A stretch of DNA of 41,747 bases, from contig JAFECS010000021.1 of NCBI GenBank assembly GCA_018241965.1, positions 1 through 41,747 of the forward strand, given 5' to 3'. Numbering within the stretch: position 1 is the first letter of the stretch; the number at the start of each line of letters is the position of its first letter. Below, piece by piece: positions 16,886 through 24,375 of the stretch. A model generated the notes under the pieces. It was not told where the DNA came from. It saw only the letters and a list, made by a program, of their open reading frames with translations, and searched no databases. A program made the position numbers and the translations under genes. The stretch comes from Pseudomonadota bacterium. Lineage in GTDB: Bacteria > Pseudomonadota > Gammaproteobacteria > Berkiellales > Berkiellaceae.

Positions 16886-16909
16886 AAATTATGCATTTGC
16901 GCATAATTT
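16886..16909 (+). terminator. AT-rich hairpin after the sulfotransferase gene
   Basis: A 9-bp perfect stem AAATTATGC (16886-16894) / GCATAATTT (16901-16909) with a 6-nt loop lies 25 nt after the stop. The stem is AT-rich and the following T-tract is interrupted, so it is at best a weak terminator. Confidence 0.35.
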
Positions 16910-16982
16910 TCAGTATGTTTTGCATTTTTCATAAGATCAGATTAGATTACACCTGTCTTGATAAAGATAAGTTGTAAATCAA

Positions 16983-17957
16983 GTGAGAACTAATTTTGAT
17001 ACACCATGGAAGTTGGTATTAGAGCGCTTTTTTAAAGATCTAGTAGATTTTCTATTGCCGCATATTGCAACAGAAATTGATTGGACTAAACCTTATCAAT
17101 TCTTAGATAAAGAACTATTATCCATTCAAAAAAACACCAAAGTAGGAAACAAACTTTCTGATAAATTGATTAAGGTCTATAACAAGTATGGTGAAGAAGC
17201 TTGGGTTATAGTGCATATCGAGGTGCAAGGTTCTAAAGAATCTAAATTTGCCGAAAGAATGTGGCAATATTACTATCGAATTTACGATAAATATCAAAAG
17301 CCCTTAATGAGTGTAGCAATATTAACGGATGAAAATCGGCAATGGCGTCCCAACAACTATCAAAGAGATTTATGGGGTTGTCATTTGTTTTTGGAGTACC
17401 CAATAGTAAAATTGATTGATTTTATAACGAAAGTAGAGAAAATGGAGTATAGTCATAATCCAATTGCTAAAGTGATTCAGGCACACTTGGTAGCATTAAA
17501 AACACGTGGAAATGCTAGTCTTAGGCTGGAAAACAAACTAAGCCTCGTTAAAAAATTGTATCCTTTAGGATATACTAAAGAAGATATTAGAACGTTATAC
17601 GCCTTTATTGATTATGCTCTTACTTTGCCAATTGCAATCGAAAAAGAATTTATTGAAAAAATGATACGGTATGAAGAAGAGGTTGGTATGCAATACATTA
17701 CAAGCGCCGAACGAATAGGAATAGAAAAAGGTAGAGAAGATGGAATTCGTTTGGGAAGAGAAGATGGTGGGCGCAACTTGCTAAAAGTAATGTTACAGCA
17801 AAAGTTTGGACATCTTCACACAGAAATACTAGAGCTTCTTGAAAAGGCTAATTTAGAACAGCTTGAGAAAATGTCACAAGTGTTTATAGCTGCTAACAGC
17901 GAAGAAGAGTTGCTTTATAAATTGCAAGCTATTTGGGTGCTAGAGGTTAGCATTTAA
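16983..17957 (+). CDS. Rpn-family recombination-promoting nuclease / putative transposase
   Basis: 324 residues from GTG 16983, the only usable start after an in-frame stop. The N-terminal half matches the PD-(D/E)XK nuclease of the Rpn/YhgA group: DTPWKLVLERFFKDLVDFLLPH, then VIVHIEVQGSKESKFAERMWQYYYRIYDKY with the E-x-Q core of the active site, then SVAILTDE. The C-terminal half is helical with short GIEKGREDGIRLGREDG repeats and LLKVMLQQKFG, as in DUF4351-type tails. E. coli RpnA is a DNA endonuclease that increases RecA-independent recombination. These genes are often lineage-specific and multi-copy. Ribosome-binding site is weak. The gene lies between two copies of the sulfotransferase gene's 3' end, so it was acquired as a block. 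Confidence 0.8.
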   Translation: MRTNFDTPWKLVLERFFKDLVDFLLPHIATEIDWTKPYQFLDKELLSIQKNTKVGNKLSDKLIKVYNKYGEEAWVIVHIEVQGSKESKFAERMWQYYYRIYDKYQKPLMSVAILTDENRQWRPNNYQRDLWGCHLFLEYPIVKLIDFITKVEKMEYSHNPIAKVIQAHLVALKTRGNASLRLENKLSLVKKLYPLGYTKEDIRTLYAFIDYALTLPIAIEKEFIEKMIRYEEEVGMQYITSAERIGIEKGREDGIRLGREDGGRNLLKVMLQQKFGHLHTEILELLEKANLEQLEKMSQVFIAANSEEELLYKLQAIWVLEVSI

Positions 17958-17983
17958 CTTAAATAATCATTTGAATTTAAGTT
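17956..17983 (+). terminator. Hairpin at the end of the Rpn-family gene
   Basis: AACTTAAAT (17956-17964) pairs with ATTTAAGTT (17975-17983) over 9 bp, starting at the stop codon. It is AT-rich and without an adjacent T-run, so terminator activity is doubtful; it may be a feature of the inserted block. Confidence 0.3.
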
Positions 17984-18047
17984 GAACTACCTTTAAAAAT
18001 ACTTTTTATCTTCTTATAAAATATGACATGCAATCCAATAAACTTAG

Positions 18048-18147
18048 ACCAATAGAGACTCATTTAGTACCGCGCTATTACCCTTATGAGCTTGATCGTT
18101 GGAAAAAATACCAACATTATTTGCAACCTTTGATTGAAATTCTATAT
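18048..18147 (+). repeat. Right copy of the 100-bp direct repeat (detached gene tail)
   Basis: This is a 99/100 match to 16753-16852. Read in the sulfotransferase frame it continues TAT GGC CCC TAA, so it still ends with a stop in frame (Y-G-P-stop). It lies in non-coding sequence 17 nt before the convergent bioC stop. It is probably the original 3' end of the sulfotransferase gene, cut off when the Rpn block arrived. Confidence 0.95.
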
Positions 18148-18163
18148 GGCCCCTAAAGGGAAG

Positions 18164-19054
18164 TTATAGGATGTGATTCATGCGAGGGATTTTATCAGCA
18201 GGGATCCGCACCAAACCATCTTCATCTTGTTTGTGTACAAATCTTTCTTGCTGCCATGCATGACCATAAATAATTTCATAACTAACAGGGTAAACCCCGC
18301 CAGGTAATTTAAAATTATCATAAGCTTGAACCATGCGTTTTAACGTTTGTTTGCCAAAGATGCCTTTGGCTCGATTAAAATTCATATTACGTGCGCCGGT
18401 GGCTTTGAGATCCTCTAAAATCTGTTTAACGTTCGGATAGGTTGCCGTGATAATTTCCATATCCATCACCGGATCTGAAAATTGGGTGTTTAATAACATG
18501 TCACCAATATCATGCATATCCGTAAATTCATTGACATGTTGATAAGAAGATGCTTGTTGGAAGCTTTTTCTTAATTCAATCAGTGTTTGTGGGCCAAGGG
18601 TCGTGAAAAACAACATTCCATTGGGCTTGAGCACTCTTTTGAATTCACTAAAGACAGCCGGCAGATTAAAACACCATTGAAGTGTAAAGTTTGAATAAAT
18701 AAGATCAAAACTTTTATTTTTAAAGGGTAAGGTTTCAGCATCACCACAAATATAAAAGGGTTTATTTTTCCACAGTTGCCAAGGCTGTTTGCTTTTGGCA
18801 AACAAGCTCATGCCTTGGGCCAAATCAAGCCCGATTATTTTACTTTTGGTAAATTTTTGCTGTAAGAGGCGCGTTACACAGCCTGTGCCGGCGCCTACAT
18901 CAAGTATGGTAGCCGGGGGATTTTTAAGTAAATCTAAACGCGAAAGTAAGCGATTTGCGATTTCTTTTTGCACAAATGCGGCTTTATCATAAGTAGCTGC
19001 TGCCAGGCTAAAGGAGCGCGCAATATCTTTTTTGTTGGGTAAAGAATGGCTCAT
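18164..19054 (-). CDS. bioC: Malonyl-[acyl-carrier protein] O-methyltransferase
   Basis: 296 residues. It starts MSHSLPNKKDIARSFSLAAATYDKAAFVQ, the AFSRAA..YD pattern of BioC. The SAM motif ILDVGAGTGCVTRLL, FDLIYSNFTLQWC and LFFTTLGPQTLIELR are also BioC-like. It methylates the free carboxyl of malonyl-ACP, allowing fatty-acid enzymes to build the pimelate moiety of biotin. It overlaps bioB by 4 nt (ATGA), so the two are translationally coupled. bioF, bioA, bioD and a pimeloyl-ACP esterase are not next to it. Confidence 0.9.
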   Translation of the reverse strand: MSHSLPNKKDIARSFSLAAATYDKAAFVQKEIANRLLSRLDLLKNPPATILDVGAGTGCVTRLLQQKFTKSKIIGLDLAQGMSLFAKSKQPWQLWKNKPFYICGDAETLPFKNKSFDLIYSNFTLQWCFNLPAVFSEFKRVLKPNGMLFFTTLGPQTLIELRKSFQQASSYQHVNEFTDMHDIGDMLLNTQFSDPVMDMEIITATYPNVKQILEDLKATGARNMNFNRAKGIFGKQTLKRMVQAYDNFKLPGGVYPVSYEIIYGHAWQQERFVHKQDEDGLVRIPADKIPRMNHIL

Positions 19055-20055
19055 GCGCTTAGCACCGTTAAAGGAATGGTTTTGTGATTACAAGCACTTT
19101 GGGGTGTTTGAACAAAGTTAAGTTTTAACTGCTGAAAAAGCGCTTGATCAGCATCCGTGGTGACGTTGGGTGTCACCAGTAATTTTTTGCCACCAAAATG
19201 AATAGAGTTTGCTCCCGCCATAAAACATAGGGTTTGCATTAATGGAGGCATTTGCACGCGACCACCAGAAAGACGCACATAAGATGTTGGCATCATGATC
19301 CTGGCTAAGGCGATGATGCGGATAAATTCAAATTCATCGACGTTTTGTTCATTTTCCAAAGGAGTGCCCGCTATGCGTACCAATTGGTTCACCGGCACAC
19401 TTTGAGGATGTTCGGGTAAATTGGCAAGCGTTATTAACAGGTTGAGCCTGTCTTCAATGGTTTCTCCCATGCCCAAAATTCCGCCACTGCATACATTAAT
19501 GCCAGCGGCGCGAACATTTTTTAAGGTATTTAACCGCGTATCATAGCTTCTGGTCGTGGATACTTTTGCAAAATGGTTTTCCGAGGTTTCTAAATTATGA
19601 TTATAAAAATCTAATCCAGCTTCTTTTAATTTTTCTGCTTGTTCTTGGTTTAATTGGCCCACGGTAATGCAAGCTTCTAAATCCAGTGCTTTAATGGCTT
19701 TAACCATTTCAATAACACTGTCTAAATTGCGCTTGGTGGGGCTTCGCCAAGAAGCAGCTAAACAATAACGCGAGGCGCCATTTTGTTTTGCTTGCTTTGC
19801 CCCTTCAATCACTTTTTCCAAGCTCAGCAACGGCTCACTTTTCACACCATGATAAACGCTTTGACCGCACCAGGAACAATCTTCTGGGCAGCCGCCCACT
19901 TTAATATTTTGCAGAGTGCTGATTTGAATAGTGTTAATAGGAAAGTTGGCGCGATGAATATTTTGCGCTTGCCAGACTAATTCCATAAATGGCTCATCAT
20001 AAAGCGCTGAAACTTGTTCAAAGGTCCAATCATGACGGACAGTTTGTAACGACAC
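19051..20055 (-). CDS. bioB: Biotin synthase
   Basis: A radical-SAM enzyme that inserts sulfur into dethiobiotin, carrying [4Fe-4S] and [2Fe-2S] clusters. From GTG 20055 it is 334 residues (E. coli 346). CPEDCSWC gives the cluster cysteines 56, 60 and 63. YYNHNLETS-like YNHNLETSENHF, NVCSGGILGMGE and ARIMMPTSYVRLSGGR match BioB closely. I chose GTG 20055 because AGAGG stands 5 nt before it and the next residues SLQTVRHDWTFEQV line up with known N-termini. ATG 20115 would add 20 residues that look non-coding. Divergent from comF with a 76-nt gap; no clear BirA-type palindrome was seen there. Confidence 0.93.
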   Translation of the reverse strand: MSLQTVRHDWTFEQVSALYDEPFMELVWQAQNIHRANFPINTIQISTLQNIKVGGCPEDCSWCGQSVYHGVKSEPLLSLEKVIEGAKQAKQNGASRYCLAASWRSPTKRNLDSVIEMVKAIKALDLEACITVGQLNQEQAEKLKEAGLDFYNHNLETSENHFAKVSTTRSYDTRLNTLKNVRAAGINVCSGGILGMGETIEDRLNLLITLANLPEHPQSVPVNQLVRIAGTPLENEQNVDEFEFIRIIALARIMMPTSYVRLSGGRVQMPPLMQTLCFMAGANSIHFGGKKLLVTPNVTTDADQALFQQLKLNFVQTPQSACNHKTIPLTVLSA

Positions 20056-20131
20056 TTTTGCCTCTTTTTTATGATTATGGATGATATACTGGCAAGCCAT
20101 CATAGGACGATACACGCTTTAAGCAACTCTC

Positions 20132-20854
20132 ATGAGCCGAATAGTAAACAAGTGGTTAAAAATTGTACAGCAGATCTCCCACAATTACCTAACTTTGCCT
20201 TCACAGTGTGTGTTATGTTTGCAACCAAGTTTAAGCGAATATGCGCTGTGTGAAGCGTGCGAGATAAAGCTTCCCTGGATTAAACAGCCTTGTCAGCGTT
20301 GTGGCATGGCGCTTAAATCACCGCAAACCCTTTGTATGCGCTGTTACAACGAGCCGCCTGCCTTTGATCGCCTTTATGCTTTATTCGAGTACGTTTGGCC
20401 GGTGAATGCATTTATCGCAAAGTTAAAATATGCAGGGAGACTCCCTTTTGGTTACATGCTGGGCGCTCTGCTTGCAAAACACTTAACACCCACAAATAAG
20501 CCAGATTGCCTTTTAGCATTGCCGCTTTTTCATCGTCGTCAACAAGAACGGGGTTTTAATCAAACTCATGAACTTGCCAGAGTGATCGCCAAACGCTATT
20601 CCCTTCCCTTTGATTGGCGTAGTTGCACTAAAATAAGAGAAACCACTTCTCAGGTATTATTAACAGGAAGACAGCGCGCGAATAATATCCAGGCAAAGGA
20701 TTTTTTTATTGCCCCCACATTTAAAGCCAAACATGTTTTAGTCATTGAAGATGTGGTCACAACCATGGCGACAGTTAATGCCTTTTCTTTGGCGTTAAAG
20801 CAACATGGGGTGAGTACTGTAGAAATATGGTCGGTTTGTCGAACCAGTATGTAA
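20132..20854 (+). CDS. comF: ComF-family phosphoribosyltransferase-like protein
   Basis: 240 residues. The N-terminal part has paired cysteines: CVLCLQ, CEAC, CQRCG and CMRCY, a double zinc-ribbon. The C-terminal part is a type I phosphoribosyltransferase fold with LLALPLFHRRQQERGFNQ and VLVIEDVVTTMATVNAF, where the usual loop is DDVxTTGAT. GntX/ComF proteins support natural transformation (single-strand DNA handling) in several bacteria, but the biochemical reaction is unknown. Met replaces Gly in TTGAT. Located divergently from bioB, as in many gammaproteobacteria. Confidence 0.85.
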   Translation: MSRIVNKWLKIVQQISHNYLTLPSQCVLCLQPSLSEYALCEACEIKLPWIKQPCQRCGMALKSPQTLCMRCYNEPPAFDRLYALFEYVWPVNAFIAKLKYAGRLPFGYMLGALLAKHLTPTNKPDCLLALPLFHRRQQERGFNQTHELARVIAKRYSLPFDWRSCTKIRETTSQVLLTGRQRANNIQAKDFFIAPTFKAKHVLVIEDVVTTMATVNAFSLALKQHGVSTVEIWSVCRTSM

Positions 20855-20917
20855 TAACAATCCCTGTTTAATCTGTGCTAGATCCTATATTTATGGGCAA
20901 ATAAATTTGGGTAGCAC

Positions 20918-22393
20918 ATGAATAGTTTATGTATTTCGTTAAATGCAAAATATGGATTGCACGCATTTAACCTTGGAAAATTACCCACACTTTCTGAGTA
21001 TCAAAAATTGCAAGACTTGCAGGAAAAAGGCGTGTTGCAATTATTTGCTTTTACGCTTGAAAACGAGTTTGAACTTCTGGCTAAAAATGCAACAGCCGAA
21101 CTCTGTTTAAGTTTTCCTACCCTAGGTTTTACTGATCCGGCTATGGATTATTCATTAGCACCCCAGTTTGCTATTCCTGTTATGATTAATGGGTTGGTAT
21201 CAAAAGAAACCACCGCATTTCGTGCAAAGCTTGTTGTTACCGATATAGGTGGTACTGACTACCCGCTTTGTATTTCAAACGAGGGCACAATTGACTTTGA
21301 GTTGATAGAAAAATCAATCCCGGACAAACAGCACTTATTTACAACCTTAGACAAAATTACTTTCATTTATACTAAAGATCAATTAGTGCCCAATGAGAAT
21401 TTAACTTATATCTCCAATCCCATCAGTAATACGATAGAGATCTTGGCCCCCCAAAATATAGAGAATTTTAATATTCAAGTAAAAGTGGTATGCAATAATC
21501 AAGTTTTATGTGAGCGCATTATTGATTATCACATGAGCAAAAACGATAAATATGATGGTAAGTTACAGGCTATTTGGCAACAAGGACGGGAAAAAAGTTA
21601 TTTGCATGTTAATTATAAAATTATTACCCCTAAAAATCATCACGCTTGTTTTCGCGCTAAAGTGACCGTGGATATTCCGTTACAAGAGGGAGTCCAATAC
21701 ACTTGGGAAAGTGCGCCTTTTACAAAAGGTGAAGAAACTAAAGCACTTCGTTTTTCGCAATATCATGGTATAAGCCATCATTTTTTTAAAAAAATCTTGG
21801 CGAGCTTAATCTCTCAAGCACATTTTGAAGCCGATTTATTATTAAAATCAGAAGCATTGCATAGTTCTTTTAATCGTTATGATATTTACCCCCAATTGAA
21901 AACAGTGTTATATGACAGGCTTTTGGAAGGGGTCCTTAATCGAACGGTTCCACTTTTCTCACTATCACCCTATTTTGCCCACTTCAAAGAAGCACAACAG
22001 AACCTCAGCCAAATTGTCCTTGACAGTTATGACACACACGACCAAGTTGTTTTTCATAAACTGTATCAATTACTCGAACAAGAGCAAGCAATCATGCCGC
22101 TTCTTGAAGAAGTGGATAAAATTTTATCCCACTGGGAAGCCTTTACTGAAATAAGCATTGTATTAGAAACAATGGGTAAAGCCTTAAATGCAAATACATT
22201 TCATATTAAAGCAAACGTGGAATTAGAAGATATACATGGGCAGGTAATTTATCAGGCGAAACACAATGCCCTGCTGCAAGTGTTAAAAAAGCATCGACAA
22301 TTATCACTTGTTGAAAACAAACAACTAAAGACAAATAAAAAGGAAATTTTTCCCAACATAATCAACGTCCATCGTGAAGTGAAAAAGAGTTAA
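20918..22393 (+). CDS. Unknown 491-residue protein paired with a J-domain protein
   Basis: I do not recognise a family. No signal peptide or membrane helix is present, so it should be cytoplasmic or secreted without an N-signal. Residues about 1-290 look beta-rich, with alternating hydrophobics (PQFAIPVMINGL, FRAKLVVTDIGG, ACFRAKVTVDIPL). Residues about 290-440 are more helical, with HHFFKKILASLISQAHFEADLLLK. The C-terminal tail is basic and hydrophilic (KTNKKEIFP...HREVKKS). The stop codon TAA is immediately followed by the ATG of the J-domain gene, so the two products are made from one mRNA and probably act together. It could be a client, a partner or an effector whose folding needs the J-protein. 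Confidence 0.65.
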   Translation: MNSLCISLNAKYGLHAFNLGKLPTLSEYQKLQDLQEKGVLQLFAFTLENEFELLAKNATAELCLSFPTLGFTDPAMDYSLAPQFAIPVMINGLVSKETTAFRAKLVVTDIGGTDYPLCISNEGTIDFELIEKSIPDKQHLFTTLDKITFIYTKDQLVPNENLTYISNPISNTIEILAPQNIENFNIQVKVVCNNQVLCERIIDYHMSKNDKYDGKLQAIWQQGREKSYLHVNYKIITPKNHHACFRAKVTVDIPLQEGVQYTWESAPFTKGEETKALRFSQYHGISHHFFKKILASLISQAHFEADLLLKSEALHSSFNRYDIYPQLKTVLYDRLLEGVLNRTVPLFSLSPYFAHFKEAQQNLSQIVLDSYDTHDQVVFHKLYQLLEQEQAIMPLLEEVDKILSHWEAFTEISIVLETMGKALNANTFHIKANVELEDIHGQVIYQAKHNALLQVLKKHRQLSLVENKQLKTNKKEIFPNIINVHREVKKS

Positions 22394-22741
22394 ATGGATA
22401 AAGAAGATTTAGATTTATCTGAAATTACACATCACTACTCAGTGTTAGGGGTACCCTTAACTGCGACTAAAGATGAATTGCGTCGTGCTCGTAATAGATT
22501 ATTGCATCATTTTCATCCTGACAGAAATCCAAAGGGGTGGACGTATGAGGAAGGTGCCAAGGATAAAAGAGCTTATCTTATTCAAAGTGCCTATCTATAC
22601 ATTATTGAAAACTATGATGACATTAAAAAATCATTGGGCTTCTTAACAGAAGCCAGCTTAACAAATCGTATGCCAATAAAAACGCGCAGTCATTGGATTT
22701 ATACCACCGTGGCTTCCTGTGATGATAATGAAATATCCTAA
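22394..22741 (+). CDS. Small J-domain (DnaJ-like) protein
   Basis: 115 residues. The J-domain spans about residues 13-75: HYSVLGVPLTATKDELRRAR, then HPD at 41-43 (HHFHPDRNP), then AYLIQSAYLYI. The HPD tripeptide is the part that stimulates Hsp70 ATPase. No zinc finger, G/F region or substrate-binding domain is seen, so it is a class III J-protein. The tail (about 76-115) is short and polar. It starts at the base after the stop of the preceding gene and is translated from a ribosome-binding site inside it. Probable role: recruits DnaK to the product of the gene before it. Confidence 0.75.
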   Translation: MDKEDLDLSEITHHYSVLGVPLTATKDELRRARNRLLHHFHPDRNPKGWTYEEGAKDKRAYLIQSAYLYIIENYDDIKKSLGFLTEASLTNRMPIKTRSHWIYTTVASCDDNEIS

Positions 22742-22817
22742 CTTGTGATCCTAAAAAAAAAGCGGCATTATCAAGGTTTGCAGATAATAATTACAAAGCT
22801 TGGCATACAGGGATCGT

Positions 22818-23600
22818 ATGAAGCGCTTTATGCAACGCAGCATGCTGGGATTAATGGCACTTATCACCATGCCATACGTTGCTTTTGCAACAGATCCAAC
22901 CGTTCATTTGGCAGTATCAACAAGTATTTACGGACCCTTGGAAAGTATTTGTCAAAAATTTGGTCAATCGACTAGATTTAAATGTAAAATTACCACAGCG
23001 CCCACCGGACATCTTTATGCCCACATTATGCATGGCATGGCATATGATTTATTTGTCTCTTCAGATGAAACTTATACCCAAGGGTTACTGAATGCGCAAA
23101 AAGCCGACTCAGATAGTCGGTTTGTTATCGCTACCGGCAGAGTGGTTCTGTGGAGTGCAGCACCTTTCGCCACAGCCGAATCGTTGCATTCAGCCTTGCT
23201 CAATGATTCCAATACTACCTTCGTGATAGCAAACCCAGGGGTTTCATCTTACGGAGGAGCAGCGAAGGAAGTTTTACAATATTATAATTTGTGGGGGCCC
23301 ATTCAAGGGCGGCTTGTGTATGGAAAAAGTATTAAACATTCTTACGATTTGATAATGAGTAATCGTGTACCGATGGGATTTGTCTCTTTGGCTCAACTTT
23401 CAACACAAACACGTTTAAAAAAGCGTTATTGGGAGCCCGATCCCAAAAGCTATAAACCCGTATTGCACGAAGTGGTGGCATTGAAGCCGTTAAAACATAA
23501 GCAAGCTTCAAAGGAATTTATCGCTTATATGCGCAATGAAACCAGCTGCCAAATTTTCCAAGACGCAGGTTTTAGTTGTAACCACTTATCGGCAGGTTAA
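22818..23600 (+). CDS. ModA-like periplasmic substrate-binding protein
   Basis: 260 residues from ATG 22818 (AGGG 5 nt upstream). The signal peptide MKRFMQRSMLGLMALITMPYVAFA precedes a two-lobed binding protein with the ModA pattern: VHLAVSTSIYGPLESICQKF, TTAPTGHLYAHIMHGMAYDLFVSSD, FVIATGRVVLWSA, and FVIANPGVSSYGGAAKEVLQ. The family binds molybdate or tungstate and hands it to the ModBC permease. There is no modB or modC nearby, so transport partners lie elsewhere, or the ligand is different. It may also bind other oxyanions. Confidence 0.75.
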   Translation: MKRFMQRSMLGLMALITMPYVAFATDPTVHLAVSTSIYGPLESICQKFGQSTRFKCKITTAPTGHLYAHIMHGMAYDLFVSSDETYTQGLLNAQKADSDSRFVIATGRVVLWSAAPFATAESLHSALLNDSNTTFVIANPGVSSYGGAAKEVLQYYNLWGPIQGRLVYGKSIKHSYDLIMSNRVPMGFVSLAQLSTQTRLKKRYWEPDPKSYKPVLHEVVALKPLKHKQASKEFIAYMRNETSCQIFQDAGFSCNHLSAG

Positions 23601-23653
23601 TATTTTAATTGAACGATGATAGAATACGTGAACTTAAAAAAAGGATAAATCAC

Positions 23654-23785
23654 GTGAAACTATTATCACAAACCGAATGTGAACTTGTTGTCGGTGGCAA
23701 TTTAAATTCTGATCCTTGGATAGTATTTGCTGGGATCATCGGGGTGATTCTTTTCGTGTATAGTTTTTTACCTGTTCCCCTTTAG
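23654..23785 (+). CDS. 43-residue peptide with double-glycine leader and membrane segment
   Basis: GTG 23654 has AAGGA 8 nt upstream. The product begins with a 15-residue leader MKLLSQTECELVVGG, which fits the double-glycine consensus LSxxEL..(V/I).GG of bacteriocin and peptide-export leaders. The remaining 28 residues start NLNSDPWIVF and continue as one hydrophobic stretch ending FLPVPL, so the mature peptide would span or enter a membrane. The last 4 nt overlap the convergent rsmJ end. No PCAT-type ABC exporter or immunity gene is in this window. The match of the leader is suggestive; the short length means the call rests on leader, ribosome-binding site and position. Confidence 0.55.
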   Translation: MKLLSQTECELVVGGNLNSDPWIVFAGIIGVILFVYSFLPVPL

Positions 23786-24375
23786 GCTTGACGCACATAA
23801 ACATCAAATCGATGGCTTCGTGCTTTATAGGTCATGGAAGGGGCAGGAAAAAGTAATGGGGCCCTTAATGCTCTTTTTACCACCACTCTCTTTTGTGCGC
23901 GTAAATAACATAGCTTAACTAAATCTTCACTATCTTTATCTTCACCCACCAAGGTATGTAAAATTTGCATTTCCTTTTTCACTAAAGCCGATTTTTGACG
24001 CAAAGGAAACATTGGGTCGCAATAAATAATATCGGGTGAAATATCAGGATGCGCTTGTAAATAAGTCATAGCGCATGATTTTATCAATGTCATGCGAGAA
24101 ATAGTGTCTTGTAAAGCAGGATCGTTTTTTGCTTGATGAAGCGCTTTTTCTAATAGGGTGCTTACCACAGGGTGGCGTTCACATAAAGTCACTTCACACC
24201 CTAAAGCAGCCAAAAGAAAAGCTTCGCGACCCCATCCTGCGGTGGCATCTAAAACATGTAAAGGCATGCCTTTTTTAAAACCAATGGCTTTAGCAATAAG
24301 CTCGTTACGACCTTGTAAATGATCATGACGGTATCGAAGCGAACCCTGTTGAAAATCTACGGTGAAATCAATCAT
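23782..24375 (-). CDS. rsmJ: 16S rRNA (guanine1516-N2)-methyltransferase
   Basis: 197 residues from ATG 24375. It begins IDFTVDFQQGSLRYRHDHLQGRNELIAKAIG, then the SAM loop VLDATAGWGREAFLLAALG, then IIYCDPMFPLRQKSALVKKEM. This is the E. coli YhiQ/RsmJ pattern. It methylates N2 of G1516 in 16S rRNA. The stop of the upstream permease gene and this start share bases (TGATG), giving translational coupling. A GGGG motif 5-8 nt before the ATG is a plausible ribosome-binding site. The convergent 43-residue peptide gene overlaps its end by 4 nt. Confidence 0.9.
   Translation of the reverse strand: MIDFTVDFQQGSLRYRHDHLQGRNELIAKAIGFKKGMPLHVLDATAGWGREAFLLAALGCEVTLCERHPVVSTLLEKALHQAKNDPALQDTISRMTLIKSCAMTYLQAHPDISPDIIYCDPMFPLRQKSALVKKEMQILHTLVGEDKDSEDLVKLCYLRAQKRVVVKRALRAPLLFPAPSMTYKARSHRFDVYVRQA

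Noticed and set aside
16853..18047. Complete insertion sequence with terminal inverted repeats around the Rpn gene
   Set aside because: I searched both ends of the block by eye and found no matching inverted ends; only the 100-bp direct repeat is clear.
20056..20115. ATG start of bioB 20 codons upstream
   Set aside because: GTG 20055 has a well-placed AGAGG, and the added residues do not resemble BioB.
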